A DNA stretch of 64,000 bases from Lucifuga dentata (GCA_014773175.1 VXCM01002569.1:10001-74000), one strand, 5' to 3'. Counted from the stretch's first letter, positions 1 to 12,857 are shown. Translations and numbers: made by a program. The notes: generated from the sequence alone by a model not told the origin.

Positions 1-1465
1 TGAGTGGCGCTGCTCAGACTCAGCTCATGAATAAGCAGAGCGCTGGATGCTAAGCTCAGCAGCAACGCTAACGCTTAGCATGTGAAACAGGCCTCATGCC
101 CCTTATGTAACTTCCTTTAATGTATGTGATTTGTACACAGATATGTATCAAGAAAAAACCTGATGATGCAGTGTGGAAATGCACACAGAACACCTTGAGC
201 TCTAAATAATATCTGATCTGCAGACCTATGTCGATGAAATAAGCTCCACCCACAAGCTAAAAACATCATCCTGCTCCATCTTCCCAGCTTTGCTTTATTA
301 ATAAAGTTATTTTGAATCATGAGTTGTGACTTGCTGTAAATGAATACCTGCACCTAAACACAGACAGCGACAGCCCAAGCAAAAGTTATTAGCTATTTAA
401 AAAAAGAAATGGATTTAGCTCATCTACAGCGCAAAGCGGAAACACAGGCTTTAATAGCTTAACAATCCAATAACGACGCAGGCGGCACGGAGATAATGAG
501 AACACTTTTTAATTAAACGCATTATCTAGATATCATTATCCAGACACAGAATGAACATTTCATTTCGAGGTGTGATAATTTCTACTACATTAAAAAAGCT
601 GTTGTGTCATTTTTGAGAAATCGCGCTAATTATCAGGAAAAAGAAACTGAAGACAGAAGCTCCTTGGCAGGCGTCATAAATAACTTAAATCAAATCCAAG
701 GACGTCGGCTGAGACAGATGCTACGTTTTCTCCTTCGCTGCTTCTCTCCTTCATCATTATAAGCCCTGCATCAGATCATATGAGGCGTTTGATTCGAGCT
801 GCCTGAGGTACCAGATGGGCGGTGTTTACTGCATCGGTGCAGTTCAGGCACAGTCGGCTGAGCGCAAACCACCAAATAAAGCAGGATACAGGAAATCATA
901 AACACCCACACACACATACGTCATTATCAGCTTCTCTGGCAGCTGATAAACAGGAAAGCATCGGTTAATTCTAGTCATAATTTTATTTTGGACTTATCTA
1001 CAGTCTTTTGTAAGACTTTGGTATTTATTTACAGCAAGGCGCCTTATTATTGGACTTGAACTCCTCTCATATTTATGGAATTGAACAGAGTCTCGGTTCC
1101 TGCAGGTTTAATCTTTAATTACACCACAAAGCAGAAAGAAGCCGGGTTTGTTTCTGTTTATACCACTGAGGGACGCATGGACGTTACGCCTCATCTGTAT
1201 TTCATTTAAACGATCAGCTTTCAGTTTGTATTGACGCAGAGCAGCCTGGTGACGCGGTCAGGCCCTTTACGGCATCTTAAACATGTCTTTTCAGGTAGAA
1301 GACGAGATAAGACAGAGACACAAGAGACGCCCTGCAAATCAGCAGGTTTGTCAGTTTGACCAATGAGACAATGCTAACGATGTTAACGGTCCAACAAGAG
1401 ACAAATGACAAATCCAAATTCATATCCGACAGCAGCAGAACAGAGAGGGAGAAAAGATGTTTGTC
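1..1465. other. No gene or repeat recognised
   Basis: AT-rich unique-looking sequence with only short chance ORFs on either strand. Confidence 0.6.
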
Positions 1466-1795
1466 TTAAAGGACCAAACCGGTGAGTTTGCATATACAAC
1501 CTGCATACGTATTACATTACTGCCAACCATTTTCCTACTGGAATGGTACATTTTAGAATTGTTTTTCCTACCCTCCGGGCTCCCACTGGTTTCAGCTCAT
1601 TTCAGTACGCTATGAAAATCAACGTGTAGAGACTTGAAATGTGCTGAGATAAATAATCCATCACAGCGATCCATGTTGTTATTTTTTGTCTACGTAACTT
1701 AATTTAACCGATCCAACCCAGAGCTACATGGAAGAAAATGTATGTCTCCGCCAGAGAAAATAGTCCCAAGAGATAAGCTGCTTTTACTGAGAAAT
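1466..1795 (+). mobile_element. TTAA MITE, subfamily B, 3'-truncated
   Basis: It starts TTAAAGGACCAAACCGGTGA and follows the B body through the conserved internal stretch around 1745-1775 (CTCCGCCAGAGAAAATAGTCCC). Similarity is lost in an A-rich tract near 1800, so the right terminal repeat is missing. Confidence 0.8.
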
Positions 1796-2401
1796 TCTTC
1801 TTTGTTAAAAAAAAAACATTTGTAGCTTTTAGAAATCTACACCAGCGACTTCCTGTCTGGACTTTGATCTCCTGTGTAATTCTTAGTGTGCGTTTGTCTG
1901 TAAAGTGGTTGGAGTTAAGCAGTCAGTCCTGACAGCGAATCCCTCCATCACCTGCTAAATGTCACGCTGCGTCCTGCACGTCTGCACCGCCTTCTCCATG
2001 TCCGGGTCTGAGCTAATGCTGCTCAGGCTGAACCGGAGGATCAGGGCCGTTCTGAAGGGGGTCAAAGTCTGAAAACAACATTCCTGTTTTAATACGATTA
2101 TTTCATGGAAAAACAAGCCTGGTTACATTTTACACTTTTATGCGATAGATTCTGTGATTCTCCTTTTTTAAAAATTATTTTATCAACCTCTCCAACCTGA
2201 GTTCCTTTGCTGTAATTCAAACTTTTCAGTTAAGCCTTTACTCAAACCCACACAACTTTATTCTCATTACAGATCCCAAGTTTTCCAAAGATAACATGTT
2301 TCAGGCTAAATATTACAGGAAAATTTGACAGTTGTATGTTTTTTCTTGCTAATAAAGTTTTGGATCATGTCCTATGAGTTTAAAGTTGCTTTAGGGCAAA
2401 T

Positions 2402-2951
2402 TTAAAGGACAATGCTGGCGATTTTACATGTCTGAGACCAGGATACACAACCTGCATACACGTTACATTACTTACAACCATTTCCCAAAACATACTACGT
2501 TAGCGGTAAATATTAGAATTGTTTTTCCTACCTTCCAGACTGTCACTGGTTTCAGTTCATTCTATGTTATAAAAATCAACTTGTAGAGATTTGAATCATG
2601 CTTGAGATAAACAATCATGGCAAACAAGATGTCTGAAGTTTTTTTTTGTCGAAGTAACTTTATTTAACCCATCCAACATGGAGCTGTAAGAAAATGTATT
2701 TCTCCGCCAGGTAATATAGTCCCAAGAGGAGACAGCTTTTGCTTAGAAATTAAAATGACATGCCTTCTGAAGTTGTACAAAAAGTGTTAACATTGAGGTT
2801 TAAAGTGGGTTTATCACCTGAATATTTTATTTTGAAAGATTAGGGGATAAAACCAAAATACAGTTTTATGTTTTGGAAATTGTAACGTAACATGTATGTG
2901 GGTAATACATATTGGGCTTAAACATGCAAAATCGCTAGTATGGTCCTTTAA
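2402..2951 (+). mobile_element. TTAA MITE, subfamily B, full length
   Basis: It begins TTAAAGGACAATGCTGG and ends CTAGTATGGTCCTTTAA. Both terminal inverted repeats and the internal AATATAGTCCC motif (near 2713) are present. At about 550 bp it is close to full length. No coding capacity is visible, so it is non-autonomous. Confidence 0.88.
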
Positions 2952-3976
2952 GGGAAAATGTGGGGGATTAAAGAAGTACTGCTTAAGTAAAAATTTGAAC
3001 GTGGGACGTTTATTTGAAATGCAGTATTTTTCCGTTGTGTTTCTGATACTTTTAGCTTAAATATGAGCTTCGGTTTATAAAAACGCTTAATGACGGCTGA
3101 GTAAAGGCCAACAGCAACAACACATCATCTCAGGCTATATGGAAATCATGGAGATAAGACTCAGAATATCAGGCGTGTTTGTGGATTCTGGCTCTCGGGT
3201 TCGTTCGTCACATCCGAACTTGAACCTCCGTGCAGACGAGACTCGGTGTGAGGAATAATCCACGCAGCGATCGGCTCGCTTTGCTTATTCCCCTCATTGT
3301 TTGTTTCATGTTATTTCCAGCATTTATCCAGGAAACCAGCCAGATTTCCATAATTCTTGTATTCATTTCCTGCGAGGGTTTTCCTGAACCTGATGAATTT
3401 TACTGTGATAAGTTCAGATGGTGAAATCAATAAATCTAACATCCTGTGAATATGAAGCTAATACATTTCCTGTTTAATGAGTCTAAAGACAAGGGATCAA
3501 TGAATTATACTCCTCCATGATCAGAAATTCAGAATAAAAAAATTCCTTTCTGCCCATGTGGAGGGAACTTTGTCTTTGGTTTACTTATGTGTAAGTCAGA
3601 GTTATTACAGCAAAGAGCTCATAAAAAGCACTTAAGCGTTTATTTACTGCTCGGTGAAAATCACCCTTATGAGCATGTTCCCAAATGGTTTCTCCAAAAA
3701 TAGCAGTAAAGTCCTCGTAGGATTCACAGCCTCTAAGGAATCATGCATCTCTGACCCTGAAATCATAAAACACGGAACAGAACATTTCCTACATAAATCA
3801 TTTCTCCATGAAGAAAAATTGTCTTGCATGTATGAATGCATCTAAGACATGCAAAACTGCAAGTTTTATTGTTTTATAAAATATAATCGATATTGTGTTA
3901 TGTGTAAAAGTGGAGAATTGAAGTGTTTAAGCTTTCAGACCTGTAGTCTGTTTGCTGTGCTGTGAATCAGGAACTG
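2952..3976. other. No feature recognised
   Basis: Ordinary AT-rich sequence; two overlapping 63- to 65-residue ORFs on opposite strands near 3650-3845 lack recognisable features. Confidence 0.6.
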
Positions 3977-4506
3977 ATGCTGCGTTCACAGACCTCAGAA
4001 GTCAAATTTTTCCCAGTTGGAAGTTCCAACTTCTAGCCTCAAACTGTTCCAGCCAAATGTAATCAAAAAAGCAGCTGAACACCAATAAATATTGTAAAAT
4101 TAATTAAACTTGGTAATAAATGCTAACTAAAGTAAAGTTAGACTACAGGACTGTCTGGTTGTGTTGTTTTATAATGATATTAATCACAGTGGGTATTAAA
4201 CTTTATGCAGAGAAGTAATATTATGAAATTATTTACACTTACATATCAATGGCAAAGTTATTATACCAAATAGATAGTTACCATGGCGATATATTCTGAC
4301 CTTTTTCTTTCAATTTCACACAAAAAAAAAATACTTTACTCGCTTCCACAGTGCCGCCATGTTGATGACGTCATACTCGGTAAGTCAGGGTAGATCATTT
4401 TGTCTGAGTTTCCCAGCCGGAGCTCCGACTTTAAGTGTCGTTCCAACGCATTTTTCCAAATAAGAAGTTGGAAAAATCTGAGTTCCGAGGTCTGTGAACA
4501 CAGCAT
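3977..4506. mobile_element. MITE with long inverted ends (ATGCTGCGTTCACAGACC type)
   Basis: The left end reads ATGCTGCGTTCACAGACCTC. The right end, reverse-complemented, reads ATGCTGTGTTCACAGACCTC, and similarity continues inward for several tens of bases. The interior is AT-rich and non-coding. Elements with GCTGCGTTCACA-like ends are common in teleosts in my experience, but I cannot assign a superfamily. It directly abuts the next repeat at 4511. Confidence 0.7.
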
Positions 4507-4510
4507 AAAT

Positions 4511-4917
4511 CAGTCATCTTCAAAGTCCGGACTCCGGGCTGCATCCGGACCAAACCACAACTGTCTGGGACGCTGAATAAATTATACTTTTCATTTGTAT
4601 TATTTGTATTATCTGGAAGACGTCACTGTGACACAACGAGTCAGAATTCTCTGCTTTCTCCGCTGTAAGCAACGCTCCGAATGTCCGACTGCTCCAATGT
4701 CTGGGTACAGTATCTACTCTGCTTTGGATTGGTCCAATCACATTCAGCGTTCCGTCATCATCTCCATGACAACGATGAGTTGACACGGTTGGACTCGTTG
4801 AGAGTTGACAGCGCAGCTAGTTTCATCAGCAGTTAGCCTGAGTCAGGGCTGGACTGACCTTAATAAATGGAGCTTTTGTCTTATTGAAAAGTTCCTTTGT
4901 GGACCTTTAAGATTTGT
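4511..4917 (+). repeat. Unclassified interspersed repeat C, copy 1
   Basis: It starts CAGTCATCTTCAAAGTCCGG and ends with GTGGACCTTTAAGATTTGT. The same element occurs in inverted orientation at 49192-49582, matching along nearly the whole length with indels. The two copies are about 44 kb apart. Class is unknown; a CAGTC start could suggest a hAT-like terminus but no clear target duplication is visible. Confidence 0.75.
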
Positions 4918-4934
4918 ACTGAGTTCCCCTAAAT

Positions 4935-5010
4935 ATAATAAATAAATAATAGATAGATAATAGAATAGATAATAAATAAATAAAATAGAATAGAATAGAA
5001 TAGATAATTA
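4935..5010. repeat. AT-rich microsatellite (ATAGA/AATAA type)
   Basis: Imperfect runs of AATAAATAAT, GATAGATAA and TAGAATAGAATAGAATAG. Confidence 0.85.
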
Positions 5011-5857
5011 AAAAAATAAATGAACTAAATAGTTGAAATGTTGCATTTACAGTTTAGTTTGGTTTGGCTTCACCAGGAAACTGTCATGTGACAACACTCT
5101 CTCTATTCATTGGTCAGAAATGTCTGGAGGCGGAGAAAGACAACCCAAACAGGAAGTAGTTTCCTATCAAAGTAAATCAGAGTAACAAAGATGAATGTGG
5201 ATACTTTCCTAGTCATAGCATCATCTGATCCATGAAGAAGAAAACTATGACAGCAGAAGCTGAATCACATGTGGAAAACCACATGCTGCTTCATATGAGA
5301 AGAAGACGTGAACAGGAGAATGGAGCAACATGCTGAACATACAAGCACACGCTAACCTGAACACACTGAACTAACATGGAACACGTGTTAGCTAACAGCA
5401 TCCGTTTGATTTGATCATCCAAGGTGGAGTTTATTTAACGTTAAACACACCTGAGTTTGTCTACATCTTAGTCTGTTATTCTGCCTCGTCTTCTCAGACA
5501 CACACGTGTAAACGCACACTCACACACACACGCAGATGTGACACCTTCAGCTGCGCTCAGAGAGAAGACGTTTGTTCTGCTTGGCTGAATAGTTTCTGCT
5601 GCTTCACTGCAGTTTGAGGTAAATCAGCATGAGAGGAACTGCTTCTGCGGTCACATAACAACTTCCTGTATGATGATACAGATTCCTCCACTTACATTAG
5701 CCATATTAGCATGAAATAAAAGCAAAACGGACTGTGGAAAAAAAGTCTTTATTCTTTATCCTCTTGACCTTTCATTCAAAATATTAATAAAAATATAACC
5801 TTTAATTAAAATAAAATACTGGAAAGGAAAAAGAAACTGTTATTATGAAACAAATAT

Positions 5858-6723
5858 TTTTCTCCTTCGCCTGCTGACATGAACACCTGAATGTAGAAGG
5901 AACGGCCATTTTAAAGGACCATACCGTCCATTTTTCATGTTTGAGCCTAATATATTCAATTTTCATACATGTTACATTACTAACAATCATTTCCCAAATC
6001 ATACTACTGGAACGGTGAATTAAAAATATTTTTCCTACCTTCCAGACCTCCATTGGTTTCAGTTCATTCTGCTATTAAAATCAACTTGTTGATACTGTAA
6101 ACGTTCTTGGGATAGGTAATCCATCATCACCAACAAGACGTGTATTCAGGTTTTTTTAGAAGTTATGTAATTTTAGTGTTTAAGCTCAATAAAAAGCGTG
6201 GAGTGAATGTATGCCTCCACCGGGGAATATAGTCCCAAAAGAAGACCTGCGTTTATGGAAAAATTTAAAGGACCGTGACTTCATAAGGCTGTGTAACTAT
6301 TAGCAGGAGAAACATGGATTTTTAAGGTGGGTGTATCACTTGAATATTTGATTTTGAAAGATTAAGAGATTTAGCAAAATATCAGGAAAGCTGAAATACG
6401 GTTTTATCCTTTGGGAAATGATTGTCAGTAACGTAACATGTATGAAAAATGAATATATTAGGCTCAAACATGCGGTATGGTCCTTTAATTTCTGCCTTCT
6501 CCTGGGACTATATTTCCTGGCGGAGACATTTTGTTCATGTTAGACAGGTTAAATAAAGTTATTCAACAAAACATTTAGCAGACATTGTGTTATGACATTT
6601 GCTTTGCTGTGATGAATTATTCATGTTAAGCGTGTTTCAAGTCTCTACAAGTTGATTTTAACAGCGTTCTGAAACTAATGGCACTCTGGAAGGTAGGAAA
6701 AACAATTCTAAAACGTACCTCTC
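5858..6723 (-). mobile_element. TTAA MITE, subfamily B, interrupted by an A element
   Basis: The left piece (about 5858-5914) ends GAACGGCCATTTTAA. The right piece (6485-6723) continues TTAATTTCTGCC and the reverse B body (CTCCTGGGACTATATTTCC). Joined, they give the uninterrupted B sequence seen near 36970, ...CCATTTTAATTTCT. Both outer ends are lost. Confidence 0.75.
5911..6488 (+). mobile_element. TTAA MITE, subfamily A copy 1, nested in B
   Basis: Full A structure: TTAAAGGACCATACCG at the left, GGTATGGTCCTTTAA at the right, inverted ends of about 90 bp and the internal GGGGAATATAGTCCC motif. TTAA lies on both sides, and the host B element contains a single TTAA at that site. The right inverted repeat has lost about 8 bp (CATGCGGTATGG instead of CATGCAAAATGGCNGGTATGG). 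Confidence 0.9.
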
Positions 6724-7450
6724 CAGAAACCATCGTTGACCAAGAACAAAAAAAACGATCAAAACTGACCTCAAACTGGCCGTACAAACTTTCATAAAGC
6801 AGCTTTTAGACACCGTAACCCAGCAACAGATCGCTGAGTGGTCTTTATAAATAATAAAAACATGGAGACGGTGATAACTGAAGCACCGACTCTCCTGCTG
6901 CCTTCTCCTTTGGGTGCAGCTCTCCACACTGCCAGCTAACTGGAATGTTTTCCGTCTGGAATCCTGCCTCCGTCGTATAAAATCATCAAAGCTCTGCAGT
7001 CCACTCAGCCCGAATCCTCTCAGTTAGCCCAAACCTCCGCTCGCCCTGCCAGAGCCGTTATTTAGAAGACGCTCTCCTCCTTTCAGAAGGCACCAAACAC
7101 AGCTGAAGAGCCAAATATCAGCTGATGAACTGATGCTGCAGCTACAAAAACATCACGGATCAATTTTCAAAACACAAAAACCACTACGCATGACTTTTAG
7201 TTTTACTAGAATAATGAGGATACATTCTGTTCAATCTGCATTTAGCCGGATTAATAAACTGTAAAATATGATGACTTTTTAAAATATTCAGATTTTGAAT
7301 CAATTTTACTTCACCGCAATTTTGTGATAAAACTTACAAAAAATAATCATCTTAACTTTTGCTCATTTTATTATTGTCATTTATTGGAGTGTTACACATT
7401 AACACCAACGATAAATGCACATATAAAAGATTCTCCAAAATAAAAGCATC

Positions 7451-7997
7451 TTAAAGGACCATACCAGTGATTTTGCAATAAATATTACCCACATACACAT
7501 TATGTTACTGCCAATTTCCAAAACATGAAACCATATTTCAGGGTTTTTTGTTTTTTTTTTGTTTAGTTTTTAAAGTTTTGCTGCTGTTTTGCCAGATCCC
7601 CTAATCTTTCAAAATCAAATGTTCAGGTGATACAAACACCTTAAAATTTAATGATTCACCTGAAATGAAATGCTAACAAAATGAAATGCTAACACGTGCA
7701 AAATGTACGTGTTAGCATTTTGTTTAGTTTGAATTTCTCGGTACACGCCATCTTCTCCCGGAATTATAATCCCTGGCGATGACGTGCAGCTCCATGTTGG
7801 ACCGGATAAATAAAGTTACTTCAACAAAAACTTCAACAGAATCTTGTTTTCTGTGATGGATTATTTATCTCACGCATATTTCAAATCTCCATTTACATCT
7901 CTTGATATATCTTGAAAAATCTCTTGATTTTTATAGCATACTGGAATGATGTTACAACAGTGTACAAACATGCAAAACCACCGGTATGGTCCTTTAA
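7451..7997 (-). mobile_element. TTAA MITE, subfamily B, full length
   Basis: Ends TTAAAGGACCATACCAGTGA and CCACCGGTATGGTCCTTTAA. The body is in reverse orientation and diverged. A local palindrome at about 7667-7725 (repeated ATGAAATGCTAACA with its complement TGTTAGCATTTTG) has formed inside it. Confidence 0.85.
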
Positions 7998-8356
7998 TGG
8001 AAGAGGTGAATCATCCAAATTAACTGCAGTGTTTTGCTGTTGTGTCACAGTTTAATAGAGCAGCAGAAGGGATGTAAATTAACCTGCACTCAATCATCTC
8101 CATAAATATTTTAACAGCAAGTCCGTTTTCTCCTCAGTTTGTCCTCTCGTAGCGTGAACTCTGATTGTTGAGTCAGACGCCGTTTTCAGAACGCCGGCAT
8201 GAATATTAATGACCACGTTCCATTCACCTCCATCAACCGCCATTTTATTTAATCTCAGTTTTGTTTTTCGTTCCGGGATAAGATGAACAATGTCTGGAAA
8301 TGAGAAATGTCACTGAATCAGATTTTAATTTCCTTGACTTTCATTCTGTCGCGTGA

Positions 8357-8805
8357 TGGTGGTGAAAGAAGTATTCCAGTCGTTTTCTGTGAAGTAGTAA
8401 CACCATCTCGCAAAAATACTCATTACAGGAGTCCTGCTTTTAGAATTTTACTTACACTAAAGGAAGCAAAAGTACTCGGTGTAATTGCAAAGAATAATCA
8501 AATATACTATTTGCATATCGTCATTTTGGGGGATTTTCATATTTCAAATTAGTTGAAGAATAAAAGGAGTGGAAGGAAGAGGGGAAGGAAGGAGGAAAGG
8601 AAGGATATAATGAAAGGAGGAAGGATGGAAAGGAGGAAGGAAAGATATAATGAAGGAATGAAAGATATGTGGTGGAAGAATCAGAAGGAAGGAATTAAGG
8701 TGTTAAAAAAGTCTAATTTTTCTCTGCGATATCATCAAGAGGGTAAATACTCGAGTACCAGAGCTTCATAATGATACTGCAGTACTTAGTTACTTTCTGT
8801 GTGTG
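8357..8805 (+). mobile_element. Teleost GTGGTGGAAGAA-type element (hAT-like), copy 1
   Basis: Starts GGTGGTGAAAGAAGTATTCC and ends near GCAGTACTTAGTTACTTTCT. This resembles the widespread teleost element with CAGTGGTGGAA and AGTACTTAGTTACTTT ends, which I recall as hAT-type. A second copy is at 12858-13360; both share GGGGGATTTTCATRNTTTCA and a purine-rich insert. Confidence 0.6.
8557..8700 (+). repeat. Purine-rich (GGAA)n tract
   Basis: Imperfect GGAAGGAAGGA repeats with almost no pyrimidines on this strand, inside the element at 8357-8805. The apparent 72-residue ORF here is a low-complexity artefact. Confidence 0.85.
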
Positions 8806-9195
8806 ATACTCTGTTGACAGCAGAGCCTTTGTCTCTGATCAGAAAACACGGCAGCCATTTTGAGCAGGACGACACGCTGTACATGTAAGATAAGCTGCAA
8901 TAAAGTGCACATCATACGCCACAAACCAAAATGGACCCTGAGCGGAGCCGGAGGAACGAGGCAGGACTCGTCCCCTCTTCGTTTTCAAAGGAACTCTTCT
9001 CAAACGGTTGTGACAGTGGCTCCATCTTCCTCTTCATCATCATCTTCTGCCAATAATCCTTCAACCCAACACGCCACGCCACGCCGCCGCACATAAATGC
9101 TGCTAAGACGGCAAACTTCAGGTCTTCTAAGAACTCCGCTCTAATACTTTTAAAATGACCCTGATCGAGTCTCATCAATCAGCCTGTGTTAAAGT

Positions 9196-9999
9196 TTAAA
9201 GGTGCATACCAGTGATTTTGCATGTTTGAGCATAATAAATACAACCCGCATACTGCCAACCATTTCTCAATTGTTTTTCCTACCTTCCAGACTGATATTA
9301 GTTTCAGTTCATTCCGGTATGACATAAAAATCAGCCTGCAGAAACTTGAAATGTGCTGAGATAAATAATCCATCACAGCAAACCAAACATTCTTATTTAA
9401 ATAACTTTATCAAACCGATTCAACACGGAGCTACACAGAAGAAAATGTATGTCTCCGCCAGGGAATATAGTCCCAGGAGAAGATGGATTTTATCTAGAAA
9501 TTAAAAATGGCCATCCTTTCCACATTCGGACATACGTGTTGGTAGGTAAAAATTAGAATTTTAAGGTGTGTGCATCACCTGAACATTTGATTTCGAAAAA
9601 TTAGATTTGGCAAAACAACAGGAAAACTAAATTACGATTTTAAGTTTTGGAAAATGATTGTAAAATAATGATATACTACTTAAGTATTGAAATAATAATA
9701 ACTTTATTTATATATAGCACCTTTCAAAACAGAGTTAGGTGCTGAACAATATAGCTGAGTTTAACACAATGAAATGACAGTTTAAAACAATTTAAAACTA
9801 CACCATAAAACAATTAAAAACTAGTTGAGAGAAAATACATAAATAAATAATAAAGTAAGATAAACAGCTAGGGGAAGGCCATACAATAAAAATAAGTCTA
9901 AAAACAGGTCTTTTCCAGCAGGGAATTCCATAATTTAGGGACTTAAATTCCATTATTTATTGGGCTTAAACATGCAAAATCACTGGTATGGTCCTTTAA
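9196..9999 (+). mobile_element. TTAA MITE, subfamily B, carrying a nested repeat
   Basis: Left end TTAAAGGTGCATACCAGTGA, right end CACTGGTATGGTCCTTTAA, internal GGGAATATAGTCCCAGGAGA at about 9462. The B body is interrupted from about 9689 to 9950 by an unrelated repeat, then resumes as TTATTGGGCTTAAACATGC. Confidence 0.85.
9689..9950 (+). repeat. Nested interspersed repeat with TTTATTTATATAGCACCTTTCA motif
   Basis: Contains ACTTTATTTATATATAGCAC followed by CTTTCAAAACAGAGTTAGGT, a pattern common in teleost retroelement-derived repeats. A related sequence is at 44742-44830. Class not certain; it is younger than the B element it interrupts. Confidence 0.5.
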
Positions 10000-10638
10000 G
10001 TTTTGACACAAAATCCTACTGTATGTCTCTGTAAAATCTGGGAAACCCGTTAAAGCCACGCACTGTCAAACTTGATGGAAAATGTGATTGATCAGAAAGG
10101 TAGCCTCATATTAACGGCGTTTGGAGACTCCTGTGTTTCCTCACAGACGGACACGCTACCGGTTGCTGACCTGCGATCCGTGTCAGTAACCTAATTTACC
10201 CGTGTTATGGTCATTAACGAAGAGGGCATCAAATAAATCATTATTAGAGTATGCTCAGACGTACTCCAGGTTTTCACATTAACTGTCCCGACTCAAACGA
10301 TAGACGGCACTGAAAACAGATTTCAGTAAGGCTGGAGGCTCTGTGTTATCAGCATTATTTAGATGTTTAGATTAGGTATTAAGGATTGTGTAATGAGGAG
10401 GAATGTTGACTTTGTGTTCTCAGCTGTGTCCGCAATATCCTACTTTTGCTGATTTGAATACCTTCCTTTGTGCGTTGCTGTAATGAAAAACATACAACGT
10501 GCATCTAAAACCTGAGCAGGTGTTCAGTGTCGGCAAGACGCAGGTAATCTGTGTCCACAAAGGAAGTTACGTTAAAACCTTATTTACTGTCAGCAATGCT
10601 GAAAAGTATCTTTGGATGTCTGTGGATATAAAAGCTGG

Positions 10639-11228
10639 TTAAAGGACCATACCGTCCATTTTGCATGTTTGAGCCTAATATATTCAATATTCATACACGT
10701 AACATTACTGACAGTCATTTCCCAAAGCATACTACTGGAACGGTGAATTAAAAATGTTTTTCCTACCTTCCAGACCTCCATTGGTTTCAGTTCATTCTGC
10801 TATTAAAATCAACTTGTTGATACTGTAAACGTTCTTGGGATAGGTAATCCATCATCACCAACAAGACGTGTATTCAGGTTTTTTTAGAAGTTATGTAATT
10901 TTAGTGTTTAAGCTCAATAAAAAGCGTGGAGTGAATGTATGCCTCCACCGGGGAATATAGTCCCAAAAGAAGACCTGCGTTTATGGAAAAATTTAAAGGA
11001 CTGTGACTTCATAAGGCTGTGTAACTATTAGCAGGAGAAACATGGATTTTTAAGGTGGGTGTATCACTTGAATATTTGATTTAGAAAGATTAAGAGATTT
11101 AGCAAAATATCAGGAAAACTGAAATACGGTTTTATCCTTTGAGAAATGATTGTCAGTAACGTAACATGTATGAAAACTGAATATATTAGGCTCAAACAAA
11201 ATGCAAAATGGCTGGTATGGTCCTTTAA
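10639..11228 (+). mobile_element. TTAA MITE, subfamily A copy 2, full length
   Basis: 590 bp between TTAAAGGACCATACCGTCC and GGTATGGTCCTTTAA. Nearly identical in its interior to the other A copies. It includes the internal TTTAAAGGACYGTG sequence and the GGGGAATATAGTCCC motif. Confidence 0.92.
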
Positions 11229-11347
11229 ACTGATCTTTTTTTTTTTTAAAATGTGGGTATTTTTATGTAAGCAAATACGTAGNGGTCCTTTAAACTGATC
11301 TTTTTTTTTTTTAAAATGTGGGTATTTTTATGTAAGCAAATACGTAG
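11219..11347. other. Assembly join: 64-bp duplicate around a single N at 11283
   Basis: 11219-11282 and 11284-11347 are identical, including a run of 12 T. Read as an uncollapsed contig overlap, not a biological tandem duplication. Confidence 0.9.
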
Positions 11348-12629
11348 AAGAAGAAACAGTGGAAAAAATCTGAACCAAAGTGATATCTGATGGCTTTTTT
11401 CTGCGTAATTACAGCTTATCTGCTGTTTCCTGACCCGTCCTCTATGTTTGAGTCCAGTGAGAATGCTACACATGCTACACACGCTACACCATCAGATATA
11501 ATCTACACATATCATGTCGGATTCAGGCTCCGTTCGGCCACCACCCATTGGGGGATTGTTTCAGGGGAGAATATTTCTTCTCTTTGTGTTGCTTTAGCTT
11601 GGATTCGGAGGCTCGTATCTCTTGTGTCAATCAATATCGCTGCAGCTTAAGCCCACCGCTCGCATTTCTGCCATCCCAGCATCCCACATCGTCTTCCTTT
11701 TTATCCATCTGCACGGATCCCTGAGGCCCGCCCGCCTTCGACCCGGAGCCAGACGCGGTCCAGCATTAATCGATATCTCTGCGGGGCAGAATGGGTTTCT
11801 GAGAACGGCTGAGACCCTGCTGACATTTCTGAGAAAGTCGTCTGAACAGCGTGAAATTCTCTGTCCACTAACGAACCATAACATAACGGTGGTTTTGCAT
11901 GGTTTTGTACGATGCATGGCTGCCAATGCCAACCATTTTTAAAATTCACCATAAGATCAAAGATTGATTTCCTACCTTCACTGCAAACACAAAAAGTCTC
12001 AAGTTCTACTTTTGAGCAGGAGGACTCTTAGAAAGTCAATCAAAGAGGCTCGAGGATTTAAGGTGGTTTGAGAATCAGCCAATACACATAAAAACATTTT
12101 AAATACATGAAAAAAAAGCAAACTCACGTATTCTTCTTTTCTGACTGTGTAACTTAAAAAAGAATTTCTGTTATTTTACAACGATCTGCCTCAATTCTGC
12201 TGTGTTTTATGATCCTGAAATTAATTTCTCTAAAGTTCCTGGATTTCTATCAGAAGCAGGTTGAAATAATCCAGCCAGGATGGCAAATTTGTTTTTGTTT
12301 GTCAGAAGAAAATAAAACTTTTAAGACTAAAAAGATAAAAATGACTTATAAAGAGGAAAATTTGTGGCGTTCATCAACAGACTGATCATCCATCTTGACG
12401 CTAAAAACCAGCTTCAGGCTGCAATGAAACAACTGAGCTGCATCTCCTGCATTTCTTTCTCAGACAGACATCAGACGTTTCCTCGCCGCCCATCCCACTT
12501 TTTTTTCTGCTGCCTGTCTGCCCGTTTTTCTGTCTGGCCAGCTAGTTGGCAGAAATGGCCCTCTCATCATCTAAATGACCCGTCACCAACGCTGGTGGAG
12601 CGAAATTGGACATGGAGGGCATCCAAAGT

Positions 12630-12631
<2 letters not shown>
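11348..12631. other. No gene recognised; slightly GC-richer centre
   Basis: 11650-11880 is less AT-rich and open in several frames on both strands (83-106 residues). None of these looks like a known protein or has a splice context I can defend. Confidence 0.5.

Positions 12632-12666
<35 letters not shown>
12632..12666 (+). repeat. (GA)n microsatellite
   Basis: Pure GA dinucleotide run of about 17 units. Confidence 0.95.
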
Positions 12667-12671
<5 letters not shown>

Positions 12672-12857
12672 CAGTCAGCGGCAGGCCAGACGAGGATACA
12701 GGACAAAGTCAGCCGTAAACTCCAGCTAACCCTGAAACCAGCCAAAGGGGGAGACGAGCCAAAACAGACATTACGTCCCGCCCTGCCAGCGGAGAGGGAC
12801 ATGCTGAGGACACACAGAGTCTAGACGGACTTTCATTGTTCTTTCTGGTATGCAGAG

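Noticed and set aside
5802..6053. Recurrent minus-strand ORF starting MEVWKVGKTFLIHRSSSM (also at 10590, 33772)
   Set aside because: It recurs because it lies within the MITE; it is short, extends into unrelated flanks and has no transposase features.
5911..6488. piggyBac assignment based on the TTAA target
   Set aside because: piggyBac ends usually start CC after TTAA; here the ends are AGGACC, closer to Kolobok/T2 MITEs.
11219..11347. Real tandem duplications at the N sites
   Set aside because: The recurring 61-67 bp length and the single N between identical copies point to assembly overlap.
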